From the NCBI GenBank assembly GCA_913060675.1, contig CAJXUS010000007.1, forward strand, positions 36,177-100,176: a stretch of 64,000 nucleotides of DNA, in the 5' to 3' direction. Position numbers and translations under genes: made by a program. Below are positions 37,891 to 45,972 of the stretch, piece by piece. Origin of the DNA: an uncultured Rhodospirillales bacterium. Its GTDB lineage: Bacteria; Pseudomonadota; Alphaproteobacteria; Kiloniellales; Kiloniellaceae. The notes beneath the pieces were generated by a model, which was not told where the DNA came from, searched no databases, and was given only the letters and a program-made list of their open reading frames with translations. Numbering within the stretch: position 1 is the first letter of the stretch; every line of letters starts with the position of its first letter.

Positions 37891-37970
37891 AAAACAAATT
37901 GATGTTTAGAAGAGAAAGTTCATCTTTCTGGTTCATGCTATTATCGCAAATTTATAGATAACGAGGTGTT

Positions 37971-38092
37971 TCTGCCTTTGACATTTGTTGGTGCTTGCGG
38001 CAGATAAGGGCGTGAAACTGAACTCGCCCTGGGTCAGGACTTGGAATTGCCAATACTGATGTCGGGCTTATTGCGGAGCACGAGTTCCATCC
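37971..38092 (+). promoter_or_regulatory. guaA leader with possible stem-loops
   Basis: TCTGCC (37971-37976) can pair with GGCAGA (37999-38004), and GGGCG (38008-38012) with CGCCC (38025-38029). The stems are short. They may fold the 5' part of the guaA mRNA, but no known riboswitch is recognised. Confidence 0.25.
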
Positions 38093-39646
38093 ATGACTGA
38101 TCGTATTCTCATTATTGATTTCGGGTCTCAGGTTACCCAGCTTATCGCTCGCCGTGTGCGCGAAAGTGGTGTTTATTCCGAAATCCATCCATTCAACGCC
38201 ATTGATGATGCCTTTTTGGATGCCTATGCACCCAAAGCAATCATTCTATCCGGCGGACCGGCCTCTGTGACTTGGGAAGATTCTCCTGCAGCGCCGACAA
38301 AGGTGTTTGATATGGGTGTTCCCATTCTTGGCATTTGTTATGGTCAGCAGACCATGATGGAACAGCTTGGCGGCAAGGTTGAAACCTCTGACCATCAGGA
38401 ATTTGGTCGCGCACATATCGACATTACCGAAGACTGCGCTCTTTTTCATGGTGTTTGGGACGTAGGGACCAAAGAACAAGTCTGGATGAGTCATGGCGAC
38501 CGGGTTGGAAAACTTGCTCCTGGCTTTAGGGTTGTCGCGACTTCCGAAGGCGCGCCTTATGCGGCTGTTGCCAACGATGAAAAGAATTATTACGCCGTAC
38601 AATTTCACCCAGAAGTTTACCATACTCCCCATGGTGCGCAGCTCTTAAAGAATTTCACCCATGGTGTTGCGGGTTGTTCTGGCGACTGGACCATGTCAGC
38701 GTTTAAAGACCAGAAAATAGAAGCCGTTCGCCAGCAAGTCGGTGACGGTAAAGTAATTTGTGGCCTTTCCGGTGGTGTGGATAGCTCAGTCGTAGCAGTA
38801 CTGCTCCACGAAGCTATTGGTGAGCAACTGACCTGTGTCTTTGTGGACACCGGCTTTATGCGTATGGGCGAAGCAGAGCAGGTGGTTTCTCTCTTTAAAG
38901 ATCACTACAACATCGAACTTGTTCATGTAAATGCGTCTGATCGTTTCTTTGAGGCTCTAGGTGATGAATTTGATCCTGAGAAAAAACGCAAAACCATCGG
39001 CGGTCTCTTCATTGATATTTTCGAAGAAGAAGCTAATAGAATTGGTGGCGCGGATTACCTCGCTCAAGGGACACTTTATCCTGATGTTATCGAATCCGTT
39101 TCTTTCACGGGTGGTCCAAGCGTTACAATCAAGTCGCACCACAATGTTGGTGGCTTGCCAGAGCGCATGAACATGCAGCTTGTGGAACCTCTCAGAGAGC
39201 TATTCAAAGACGAAGTTCGGGGCCTCGGTCGTGAGCTCGGATTACCGGATAGCTTTGTTGATCGCCATCCCTTCCCAGGACCTGGTCTTGCGATCCGTAT
39301 TCCCGGCCAACCACTAACGCCTGAGAATTGTGATATTCTGCGCAAGGCTGATGCAATTTATCTTGAAGAGATCCGCAATTCGGGTCTTTACGATGCGATT
39401 TGGCAGGCTTTTGCTGTACTGCTTCCGGTGCGGACGGTCGGCGTCATGGGTGACGCAAGAACATATGATTTTGTCTGTGCTCTACGCGCGGTGACATCAA
39501 CTGACGGGATGACAGCGGATTACTACCACTTTGACCATGAGTTCCTCGGACGTGTGACAAGTCGCATTATCAATGAAGTACGTGGCATCAACCGCGTGGT
39601 TTACGATTGCACATCAAAGCCGCCTGGAACCATTGAGTGGGAATAA
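38093..39646 (+). CDS. guaA: GMP synthase (glutamine-hydrolysing)
   Basis: The 517-residue protein has an N-terminal glutamine amidotransferase domain with nucleophile Cys82 ([15 protein letters not shown]) and the His/Glu pair in [10 protein letters not shown]. The ATP-pyrophosphatase domain follows (P-loop [11 protein letters not shown]), with the C-terminal dimerisation domain ending [15 protein letters not shown] as [10 protein letters not shown]. It converts XMP to GMP with glutamine and ATP. A terminator follows. Confidence 0.96.
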   Translation: MTDRILIIDFGSQVTQLIARRVRESGVYSEIHPFNAIDDAFLDAYAPKAIILSGGPASVTWEDSPAAPTKVFDMGVPILGICYGQQTMMEQLGGKVETSDHQEFGRAHIDITEDCALFHGVWDVGTKEQVWMSHGDRVGKLAPGFRVVATSEGAPYAAVANDEKNYYAVQFHPEVYHTPHGAQLLKNFTHGVAGCSGDWTMSAFKDQKIEAVRQQVGDGKVICGLSGGVDSSVVAVLLHEAIGEQLTCVFVDTGFMRMGEAEQVVSLFKDHYNIELVHVNASDRFFEALGDEFDPEKKRKTIGGLFIDIFEEEANRIGGADYLAQGTLYPDVIESVSFTGGPSVTIKSHHNVGGLPERMNMQLVEPLRELFKDEVRGLGRELGLPDSFVDRHPFPGPGLAIRIPGQPLTPENCDILRKADAIYLEEIRNSGLYDAIWQAFAVLLPVRTVGVMGDARTYDFVCALRAVTSTDGMTADYYHFDHEFLGRVTSRIINEVRGINRVVYDCTSKPPGTIEWE

Positions 39647-39681
39647 GCGGGTAAGAGAAAACTGGTAGGTTTGACATAATT

Positions 39682-39721
39682 CAAAGGGTGGGGCCGCAAG
39701 GTTTCGCCCTTTGTTATTTTT
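39682..39721 (+). terminator. Rho-independent terminator of guaA
   Basis: CAAAGGGTG (39682-39690) pairs with CGCCCTTTG (39705-39713, one G-T wobble), followed by TTATTTTT. It ends guaA and faces the convergent Cys-rich gene. Confidence 0.75.
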
Positions 39722-39762
39722 ATGCTCATTTCAGTCGTATTTTCTCATTCATAAATGAGCGG

Positions 39763-39945
39763 TCAGGTGGTTTCTTCGGGGTTACTACAGCCACATCCGC
39801 ACCCTGATTGCCCTTTGTCTTTAGCCTTTTCATCGGCAAGGCAACAGGCATCCTCTCTTGTGGCTGGTGAGCCTCCGCAACATGCTTTGTTATTGGCTTC
39901 AGTGGTATCTTTACGCTGTGGATCTCGGTGATGTCGTTCAGGCAT
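39763..39945 (-). CDS. Small cysteine-rich protein, candidate metal(loid)-binding
   Basis: The 60-residue protein has seven cysteines, arranged as CCGG (22-23), CC (34-35) and CGCGC (49, 51, 53), plus a His pair at 5-6. No membrane segment or signal peptide is visible. Cys pairs of this spacing suggest binding of arsenite, zinc, copper or another thiophilic metal. A good AAGGA ribosome-binding site seven bases before the ATG supports expression. It lies 78 bp downstream of an ArsR-type regulator on the same strand, so co-transcription is likely. I do not recognise a named family with certainty. Confidence 0.7.
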   Translation of the reverse strand: MPERHHRDPQRKDTTEANNKACCGGSPATREDACCLADEKAKDKGQSGCGCGCSNPEETT

Positions 39946-40023
39946 TGGATTTCCTTTTGTTTTATAATTCTAAAAATATCGAAATATGTAGTGAAGTTAG
40001 TTGCCAGTTTCTATTGTCTTAAC

Positions 40024-40362
40024 CTAGCAGTCTTTACAAATTGGGGTAGGCTTACACATTGAGGTTGTGCCCACTGACTGGTCTACACAGCATTCAGATA
40101 CGAGATAGTTGACTAGGTCTTGCATTGAATTGTAATTCGCCCGACAAATGAGCGTCGTAGCCTGTCTTTCTTGAGAAATTAACCCGGATATAATCAGAGT
40201 TTTAAGATGGTGCGAAAGAGTAGAAGGCGCAATGTTCAAGCTTTCCTGAAGAGCTCCTACTGCAAGCCCATTTTCCCCAGCACGTATAAGTGCCCGATAT
40301 ATTTCCAATCGGGTTGGTTTGCCAAGGGCTTCCAATTGTGATGCGGCTTGTTTTACTTTCAT
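40024..40362 (-). CDS. ArsR-family transcriptional regulator
   Basis: The 112-residue protein has the ArsR winged helix at about residues 10-85, with the recognition helix region APSTLSHHLKTL. It carries Cys at 73, 91, 92, 103, 109 and 112. The adjacent pair at the C-terminus (SECCVD) resembles the arsenite site of Acidithiobacillus ferrooxidans ArsR (Cys95, Cys96, Cys102) rather than the CxC site in the DNA-binding helix of E. coli ArsR. It likely represses its own gene and the Cys-rich gene until metal binds. No arsenate reductase or arsenite pump is adjacent. Confidence 0.85.
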   Translation of the reverse strand: MKVKQAASQLEALGKPTRLEIYRALIRAGENGLAVGALQESLNIAPSTLSHHLKTLIISGLISQERQATTLICRANYNSMQDLVNYLVSECCVDQSVGTTSMCKPTPICKDC

Positions 40363-40530
40363 AGTGAAACCATATGAAAATTTGATTTATGTTGTCAACA
40401 GTATTTCTAGAATTACCGAAATAGGTATTTTGTTATGAATGATTTGAGAGAAAAATGTATAGGTTGATAGTTTTGGCACTTAACTTAGGGTAAGCTTGAT
40501 TTTCATTAAATAGTTGGAAAGGGGCCTGCA

Positions 40531-40842
40531 ATGAGTACTTCTGTCCAAGAATCAGCAATTTTGATGAGCTTGAAAGCTCTCCATAAGGATGCTGAAGAAA
40601 ATAATCTTTGGTTTTATCACCAGTCTAGTGATGAAGGTGAAGTCTGGTGCTCTCCAGAGTATCTCCGCTTAAAACAATCTAAAGGTGAGCTAATCTGGGG
40701 GCCAGAACACTGGGAGTTAAGAAACCCTAAGGGTTATCTAAATACCCTCAAACTCAATGCGGAGAGTACGGTTTCTGAATATAATAAGATGGCTGAACGT
40801 TTGCAGATGGAAACCCGCTTGAAGCTGGATCAAGTTCACTGA
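40531..40842 (+). CDS. Conserved-looking hypothetical protein of 103 residues
   Basis: I do not recognise the family. The protein is soluble, with aromatic-rich strands (NNLWFYHQSS, GEVWCSPEYLRL, LIWGPEHWELRN) followed by a charged helix that could be a coiled coil. No signal peptide or membrane segment is present. AAGGGG six bases upstream of the ATG and the ordered composition support a real gene. It stands between the ArsR gene (divergent) and slyX. Confidence 0.6.
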   Translation: MSTSVQESAILMSLKALHKDAEENNLWFYHQSSDEGEVWCSPEYLRLKQSKGELIWGPEHWELRNPKGYLNTLKLNAESTVSEYNKMAERLQMETRLKLDQVH

Positions 40843-40939
40843 CAATGAACTCCACAATTGAGAATAGCGGTATTGCTCAAGGGTAAAAATTTATGATGGT
40901 AGCTGGTAATGTTTTTTCTTCGCGAGGAGAAAAGAAAAG

Positions 40940-41149
40940 ATGATTGAGCAAATGCACGAACGTATTATTACGCTAGAAACTTACATTGCTGAACAAGACA
41001 AAACGATAACTGAATTAAGTGATGTTATGGCTGAACAGTGGAAGACGATAGAGACTTTAAGTAAACGCCTCGATAGGATGCAACGTATGTTGGAGAACCT
41101 TGAGGTATCTGATAATGCAGAAGTCAAATCACACGGTGTGATGATTTAA
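40940..41149 (+). CDS. slyX: SlyX family protein
   Basis: The 69-residue protein is one helix with heptads, matching the SlyX pattern (RIITLETYIAEQDKTITELS). Such proteins are small coiled-coil proteins of unknown function. AGGAG precedes the ATG at 40940. Confidence 0.75.
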   Translation: MIEQMHERIITLETYIAEQDKTITELSDVMAEQWKTIETLSKRLDRMQRMLENLEVSDNAEVKSHGVMI

Positions 41150-41226
41150 CTGGAATGTGTGTATTCCCTTGAAGCTTTCTCAGAAAAGAATTGGCTACAA
41201 CTCGCTATGGTTTTGAGCAGTTTTGG

Positions 41227-41658
41227 TCAGGATCGAATATAATAGTGATCCCATTCATCAGAGTGTGTCTCGACAAAGCCGTGATTTTTATAGAAAGCGT
41301 TGGCTCTGCTTCCTTTTAGGGCACATAGCTTAACAGGAAGTCCTTGTTCCTGTGACTTGGTGAATATAGCTGCCAATATACGCGACCCAATACCATGTCC
41401 TTGAAAACCGGGTTTTATATAAATGTGATTGAGCCAAAGATGATCGTTTTTTGATGTAAGCATATAGAAGGCAATAATTTCATCGTTATTACTGATTTTT
41501 ATCGTATCAGCGGGCTTGAACGTCTTTACAAACCGTGACCTAGCCCGCTCCGGATCAAAACGACCGATACTTTCGAGGCTTTCTTTCATTGCGGCAATTC
41601 TAATTGCCACAAGTGTCTCTACTTCATTTTTTTGGGCTCGCTTAAAAGTCAATTCCAT
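41227..41658 (-). CDS. GNAT-family N-acetyltransferase
   Basis: The 143-residue protein has the GNAT core with the acetyl-CoA-binding loop as HIYIKPGFQGHGIGSRIL (Q/RxxGxG/A motif) and a C-terminal Asn/Tyr region (RANAFYKNHGFVE). It transfers an acetyl group from acetyl-CoA to an amine. The acceptor is unknown. It lies next to the diguanylate cyclase gene, 55 bp apart on the same strand. Confidence 0.82.
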   Translation of the reverse strand: MELTFKRAQKNEVETLVAIRIAAMKESLESIGRFDPERARSRFVKTFKPADTIKISNNDEIIAFYMLTSKNDHLWLNHIYIKPGFQGHGIGSRILAAIFTKSQEQGLPVKLCALKGSRANAFYKNHGFVETHSDEWDHYYIRS

Positions 41659-41713
41659 TGGTTGGTTTCTTTATTTGCAGCTTCGGGATGGAGTTGACGA
41701 ATTCAATAAGGGG

Positions 41714-42757
41714 TCAGGTGATTTCTTTTATGACCCGATTTCGGCCCTGGCCTTTTGCTCTGTATAATGCTTCGTCGGCACGCTGGACAAAACCTTCAAG
41801 CGCTTCGCCGCGAACATATTTGGATACACCGATAGAAAGAGTGATACGACCAAACTCCTGTCCGGTTTTTTTATTTTTGAGGACTTGTTTGGCAATTTTC
41901 TCACGGATTTGATCGGCAAGGCTTGCGGCATCATGAATGCTGGTGTTTGGCAGGATACAGGTAAACTCTTCACCGCCATAACGTGCTGGCGTATCTTGAC
42001 CTTTCACAGCGCTTTTAAGCTTTCTTGCCACGACCTTGAGGACTTCATCACCGACACGGTGGCCATATGTGTCGTTAAACTTCTTGAAATGATCAATGTC
42101 CATCAATAACAAGCAAAGATCCGTATGTTCTTCTGAGGAGATTTTTGTTTCTTCAATCAGTTTGTTATCAAAGTGTTTTCTATTTCCGATCTGGGTCAGG
42201 GCATCGGTTAGAGATTCTGTTCTTACTTTTTCCAAATTTTGTTGAAGGTTACTGATTTCATTTGAGGAGTGCTGTAACTGATTTTGCAGAGCTTTATTTT
42301 TTTCTGTTATTGCAGCTGTTTCACGAACGATTTCAGCAACAAAATCTTTAAGAGAAGAGGAGGTCTCTTGCCCTGAAATATCACCAGAGATATCGGTTGC
42401 CAGGTTGGTGATTTTTTCCCCATAATTTTCGGTATCGCTTCCGGCCTCACTGATTTGGTTGATAACGTGTTTTAAGGTTTCCTGAAGTTTGTTGCCGGCT
42501 TCTTGGATATGTTCACCTTGTTGTTGATCGGTGAGGTAGAATCTGGTGTAGAGACCGTTAGATATCTCGTTAGAAAACAAGCCGTCTCCACTAATTATTT
42601 CGTTAATAGCTGAAGTAAGAAGCGGGTTTTTACCACTCACATAGTCATACCAAATTGTATAATTTGATGGTGTGGATGGAATGCCTCTTTGCGTCATAAT
42701 TTCAATAGCTTGCACAGAATATCCCTGAGCATTCGCAAAAGTATCGGCTACCAACAT
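41714..42757 (-). CDS. Diguanylate cyclase (GGDEF domain)
   Basis: The 347-residue protein ends in a GGDEF domain with the active site GGEEF at residues 261-265 and LTDALTQIGNRKHFD at about 183-197, so it can make cyclic di-GMP. The inhibitory site is altered: at the place of the Arg of RxxD stands Lys252 (KGQD, Asp255), so product feedback may be weak. Residues 1-130 form a helical N-terminal region without membrane segments, followed by a coiled coil (140-180). Cyclic di-GMP made here could reach the PilZ protein at 6839, but that link is only possible. Confidence 0.88.
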   Translation of the reverse strand: MLVADTFANAQGYSVQAIEIMTQRGIPSTPSNYTIWYDYVSGKNPLLTSAINEIISGDGLFSNEISNGLYTRFYLTDQQQGEHIQEAGNKLQETLKHVINQISEAGSDTENYGEKITNLATDISGDISGQETSSSLKDFVAEIVRETAAITEKNKALQNQLQHSSNEISNLQQNLEKVRTESLTDALTQIGNRKHFDNKLIEETKISSEEHTDLCLLLMDIDHFKKFNDTYGHRVGDEVLKVVARKLKSAVKGQDTPARYGGEEFTCILPNTSIHDAASLADQIREKIAKQVLKNKKTGQEFGRITLSIGVSKYVRGEALEGFVQRADEALYRAKGQGRNRVIKEIT

Positions 42758-42869
42758 TGTGGGCTATTCCCTAAATTTTTTAATATTTGAACTCATATCG
42801 AGTTCATATGACTAATATTTTGATGCTTAAAATTTAAACTACAACATCTCTGTGTGAGTTGAAAATTAA

Positions 42870-43208
42870 TTAATGGCCCCCAGAGGCAAGCATGTTGTTA
42901 AAAACTTCGAGTGCCTCGGACAAATTTCGCGATCGTTGTAATTTTTTTGGTCCCTTAAATACGGTGAATTCTTCGTATTTGTTTTTATGACCCGTAGATT
43001 TGACAATTGCAAACAAGGGGTTTTCATGAGCATGTCTGAATATTGAAAATACGGCGCAATCCCCCAAGAGGTCGATTGCATAATCACGCCACTCACCCTT
43101 AGAAACTCTCTGGCTGTAAACAGATAGCAGTAGTCCGAGTTCTCGGCGGTTAAAAGTAACGTGAAGAGAGTTTTTCTTTTTTTTGTTAAGATAATAGACT
43201 GCCGTCAT
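42870..43208 (-). CDS. DUF2794 family protein
   Basis: The 112-residue protein matches the alphaproteobacterial DUF2794 family: VTFNRRELGLLLSVYSQRV, then GEWRDYAIDLLGDCAVFSIFRHA, and a C-terminal helix (LSEALEVFNNM). It is soluble; its function is unknown. It is limited to alphaproteobacteria, which supports the lineage call. Confidence 0.75.
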   Translation of the reverse strand: MTAVYYLNKKKKNSLHVTFNRRELGLLLSVYSQRVSKGEWRDYAIDLLGDCAVFSIFRHAHENPLFAIVKSTGHKNKYEEFTVFKGPKKLQRSRNLSEALEVFNNMLASGGH

Positions 43209-43315
43209 ATAATCCTTACTCCGCTATTCTCCTTCAAGATACAGGGTGAACGATTTTTTGCCAAAGGTCTATAGGTTTGGTCGATAGTTGTGAGTTTAAC
43301 CCAGTATTTCGAGCT

Positions 43316-43693
43316 CTAGTTCCCGGATGCTACCGCTGGCTGCAACGATTGCGGGCTATGATATATTGTGGTTTGAGAACTGGCTTCTTCATAAGGTGTT
43401 TCGTAGCAAGTTACCCCGCCAATGTTTCTGTAGCAGTACAGGTTTTCATATCCCGTATTTGCAAGGCCATTTTCGAACGCTTCATCACGGCAATAAGCTT
43501 CACCTTTGGAGGAGTATACAATGGAACAGTCTTTGGCCATTGCCCAGCTGACAAAATGGTCCGTAATGGTCTTGTCTGTGTGGACGAGGGTTCCAAGACT
43601 TGCTGCTGCGCTAACAGGGTCAGTTAAGCTGCATCCAGAAAGGGATGACAAAGTAAAAAAACTTGCGAGAATGATACCAAGTACGCGTTTCAT
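43316..43693 (-). CDS. Small lipoprotein, conserved in alphaproteobacteria
   Basis: The ATG at 43693 gives a 125-residue protein with a lipoprotein signal (MKRVLGIILASFFTLSSLSGC, lipobox LSGC, Cys near residue 21). The mature part holds four or more cysteines in a pattern such as MAKDCSIVY, YCRDEAF, YCYRN and VTCYE. An AGG lies eight bases before this ATG; longer starts at 43720 are less likely. I recall such cysteine-containing lipoproteins in alphaproteobacteria but no function. The Cys residues could form disulfides in the envelope. Confidence 0.7.
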   Translation of the reverse strand: MKRVLGIILASFFTLSSLSGCSLTDPVSAAASLGTLVHTDKTITDHFVSWAMAKDCSIVYSSKGEAYCRDEAFENGLANTGYENLYCYRNIGGVTCYETPYEEASSQTTIYHSPQSLQPAVASGN

Positions 43694-43954
43694 AATTTTG
43701 CCTAAATTAAAGTCGAACATAACGTCGACAAAATGCCTGTCGTAGTAGTTTAGTGGGTTTAGGTAAATAAAATATTAGGATTTTGATAGAAATCTTCGTT
43801 AGATAAGCCATCATTTTCGTTATTGGCGATTGTTGCGAAGGCAAAGTTTCTATATAAAGTTCAACGAATTTCAAGCACAGTCTAAATTGTTTGCCCTGCG
43901 AGGGGGCTGACAAGAATAGATTCTGGTGCTCGTAGACCGAGGGATAATTAATTC

Positions 43955-44596
43955 GTGGCTGATATTTTTCAGGAAATCGAAGAAGATCTAAAACGTGAAC
44001 GCGTTGAGGTTCTTTGGAAGAAGTATGGTAATTGGGTGATCGGTGCTGCCGTGGCAGTAGTTGCTGTGACCGCTGGTATACAAGGCTGGGGAAGCTATCA
44101 AAAATCAGTTCAATCTGAGAAGTCAGAGGTTTTTGCGACTGCTTTTGAGTTAAGCGAAGCTGGCAAAACAGATGAGGCTCATAGCAAGTTAGTCAGTTTA
44201 GCTGATAAGGATGATGGGTACGGTACTCTCGCACGTTTTGAGCAGGCCCGCATACTTTCTGACAAGGGTGATAAAGCTGCAGCTGTAAAAATTTGGGACG
44301 ATATCGCTGAAAGTAACCCGCCAATTCAAAAGTTGAAGGATGTCGCTTCATTGTTATCAGCGATGCACCTCGTAGAAGAAGGTGATGTCGCCGATGTGAA
44401 ACAGCGGTTGGCAAAACTTTCTGTCGCTGGCGCTCCTTTCCGTTATAGTGCAATTGAATTACAGGCTTTGGTTGCTTTGCGAGAAGGGGATAATGCTGCT
44501 GCACGTACATTCTTCCAACAACTTGCTGACGATACTGAGACACCAAACGGTATAAGAGGGCGTGCAGCTCAAATACTTGAAAGCTTGGCGGAGTAG
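43955..44596 (+). CDS. YfgM-like tetratricopeptide inner-membrane protein
   Basis: The 213-residue protein has a cytoplasmic N-terminus, one membrane helix (residues 24-43, WVIGAAVAVVAVTAGIQGWG) and a periplasmic tetratricopeptide-like region. The gene order with bamB and der matches the E. coli yfgM-bamB-der cluster, which supports a role as a Sec-translocon-associated periplasmic chaperone helper. The start is GTG at 43955. Gap to bamB is a few bases. Confidence 0.78.
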   Translation: MADIFQEIEEDLKRERVEVLWKKYGNWVIGAAVAVVAVTAGIQGWGSYQKSVQSEKSEVFATAFELSEAGKTDEAHSKLVSLADKDDGYGTLARFEQARILSDKGDKAAAVKIWDDIAESNPPIQKLKDVASLLSAMHLVEEGDVADVKQRLAKLSVAGAPFRYSAIELQALVALREGDNAAARTFFQQLADDTETPNGIRGRAAQILESLAE

Positions 44597-44601
44597 TATT
44601 G

Positions 44602-45936
44602 ATGTTGTTGGAAATACGGAAAATCCTTTTGGTCCTCGGGCTCGGGGTTACCCTTGCTGGGTGTAGCTTTACTGATGATTGGTTTGGCGATGAAGAATTG
44701 CCTCCTTTACCCGGGGCACGTATCTCTATCCAATCAGTGGACAAAGGGTTAACTGCTGATCCAACAATATCTGACCAACGGATTGTTCTTCCCCAACCTT
44801 TTACAAATACCTATTGGACACATAATGGCGGTAATCCCGCTCATGCGATGTTCCATCTCTCTCTTGGTGATTTGCCACGTGAAAAGTGGAGCGACGATAT
44901 TGGCGAAGAAAGCGACGGTGATGAGATCATCCTGGCACAGCCACTTGTCGTTGAGTCTATTCTCTTTACGATGGATGCACGCTCAACGGTGAAAGCTTTT
45001 GATCGTGATACGGGTAAGGTGTTTTGGGAAAAGGATCTTGATCCATACGATGAGGATGATGGCTTCTTTGGTGGTGGTATAGCCTATGCGGATGGCCGTA
45101 TTTACGTTTCCACAGGCTTCGCACGTGTGTTTGCACTTGATGTCCGCTCAGGGGACGTCATTTGGACACAGGATGCACCTGCACCGATGCGTGCGGCGCC
45201 GACTGTAAATGGCGGACGTGTATTCGTTATCACTCTTGATAATCAGACATTAGCTCTCGCTGCAGATGATGGGCGTCGTCTTTGGAGCCATATCGGTGTC
45301 CAGTCTGAAACGAGTTTGCTCGGTGGTGCCAGTGCTGCAGTCGCAGGTCGTAAACTCATCGTTCCTTATTCTTCCGGTGAAATCGTGGCAATCGATGTCA
45401 TCGAAGGGGAAGTTAAGTGGACGCTTGATCTGTCATCGATCAAAAAGACCGATCCGCTTACCGACCTTGCCCATATCCGCGCGATGCCCGTTATTGACAG
45501 GGATCGTGTAATCGCGGTAAGTCACTCGGGCCGAATGGTCGCCATTGACCTTAAAGAAGGTGTGCGGCTTTGGGATACTGATATCGGTGGCGTGCAAATG
45601 CCATGGGTAGCGGGAGAATTTATATATGTTCTCACGAATGATTCCCAAGTTGCGGCTGTTAGACGTCAGGATGGTCGTATCCGTTGGATACAACCTTTAC
45701 CGCGTTATATGGATCCAGAAGATCGAAAAGATTTAATCGTATGGCAAGGACCCGTTCTTGCGAGCGATAGACTGATCGCTGCGGGCTCTCATGGCGAAGC
45801 TATTTCACTTTCTCCCTATACCGGAGAAATCTTAGGATATCTGGAACTGCCAGATGGGGCAGCAATGCCACCAGTTGTCGTAGGTAATAGTTTATATTTC
45901 CTGACAGCAGAAGCAGAAATTATCGCGATGCAATAA
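44602..45936 (+). CDS. bamB: Outer-membrane assembly lipoprotein BamB-like
   Basis: The 444-residue protein has a lipoprotein signal with lipobox LAGC (Cys near residue 21) and a PQQ-like eight-bladed beta-propeller, seen as repeated blocks such as VKAFDRDTGKVFWEKDL and VFALDVRSGDVIWTQD. BamB helps BamA fold outer-membrane proteins. I chose ATG 44602, preceded by GGCGGAG, over the TTG at 44599. It lies between the YfgM-like gene and der, as in other proteobacteria. Confidence 0.88.
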   Translation: MLLEIRKILLVLGLGVTLAGCSFTDDWFGDEELPPLPGARISIQSVDKGLTADPTISDQRIVLPQPFTNTYWTHNGGNPAHAMFHLSLGDLPREKWSDDIGEESDGDEIILAQPLVVESILFTMDARSTVKAFDRDTGKVFWEKDLDPYDEDDGFFGGGIAYADGRIYVSTGFARVFALDVRSGDVIWTQDAPAPMRAAPTVNGGRVFVITLDNQTLALAADDGRRLWSHIGVQSETSLLGGASAAVAGRKLIVPYSSGEIVAIDVIEGEVKWTLDLSSIKKTDPLTDLAHIRAMPVIDRDRVIAVSHSGRMVAIDLKEGVRLWDTDIGGVQMPWVAGEFIYVLTNDSQVAAVRRQDGRIRWIQPLPRYMDPEDRKDLIVWQGPVLASDRLIAAGSHGEAISLSPYTGEILGYLELPDGAAMPPVVVGNSLYFLTAEAEIIAMQ

Positions 45937-45972
45937 GCCTTAGAGGCTTATCAGCGAGAGAAAGACTAAAGA

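Noticed and set aside
44193..44744. Open frame of 183 codons antisense to the YfgM-like and bamB genes
   Set aside because: It crosses two real genes and has no recognisable domain.
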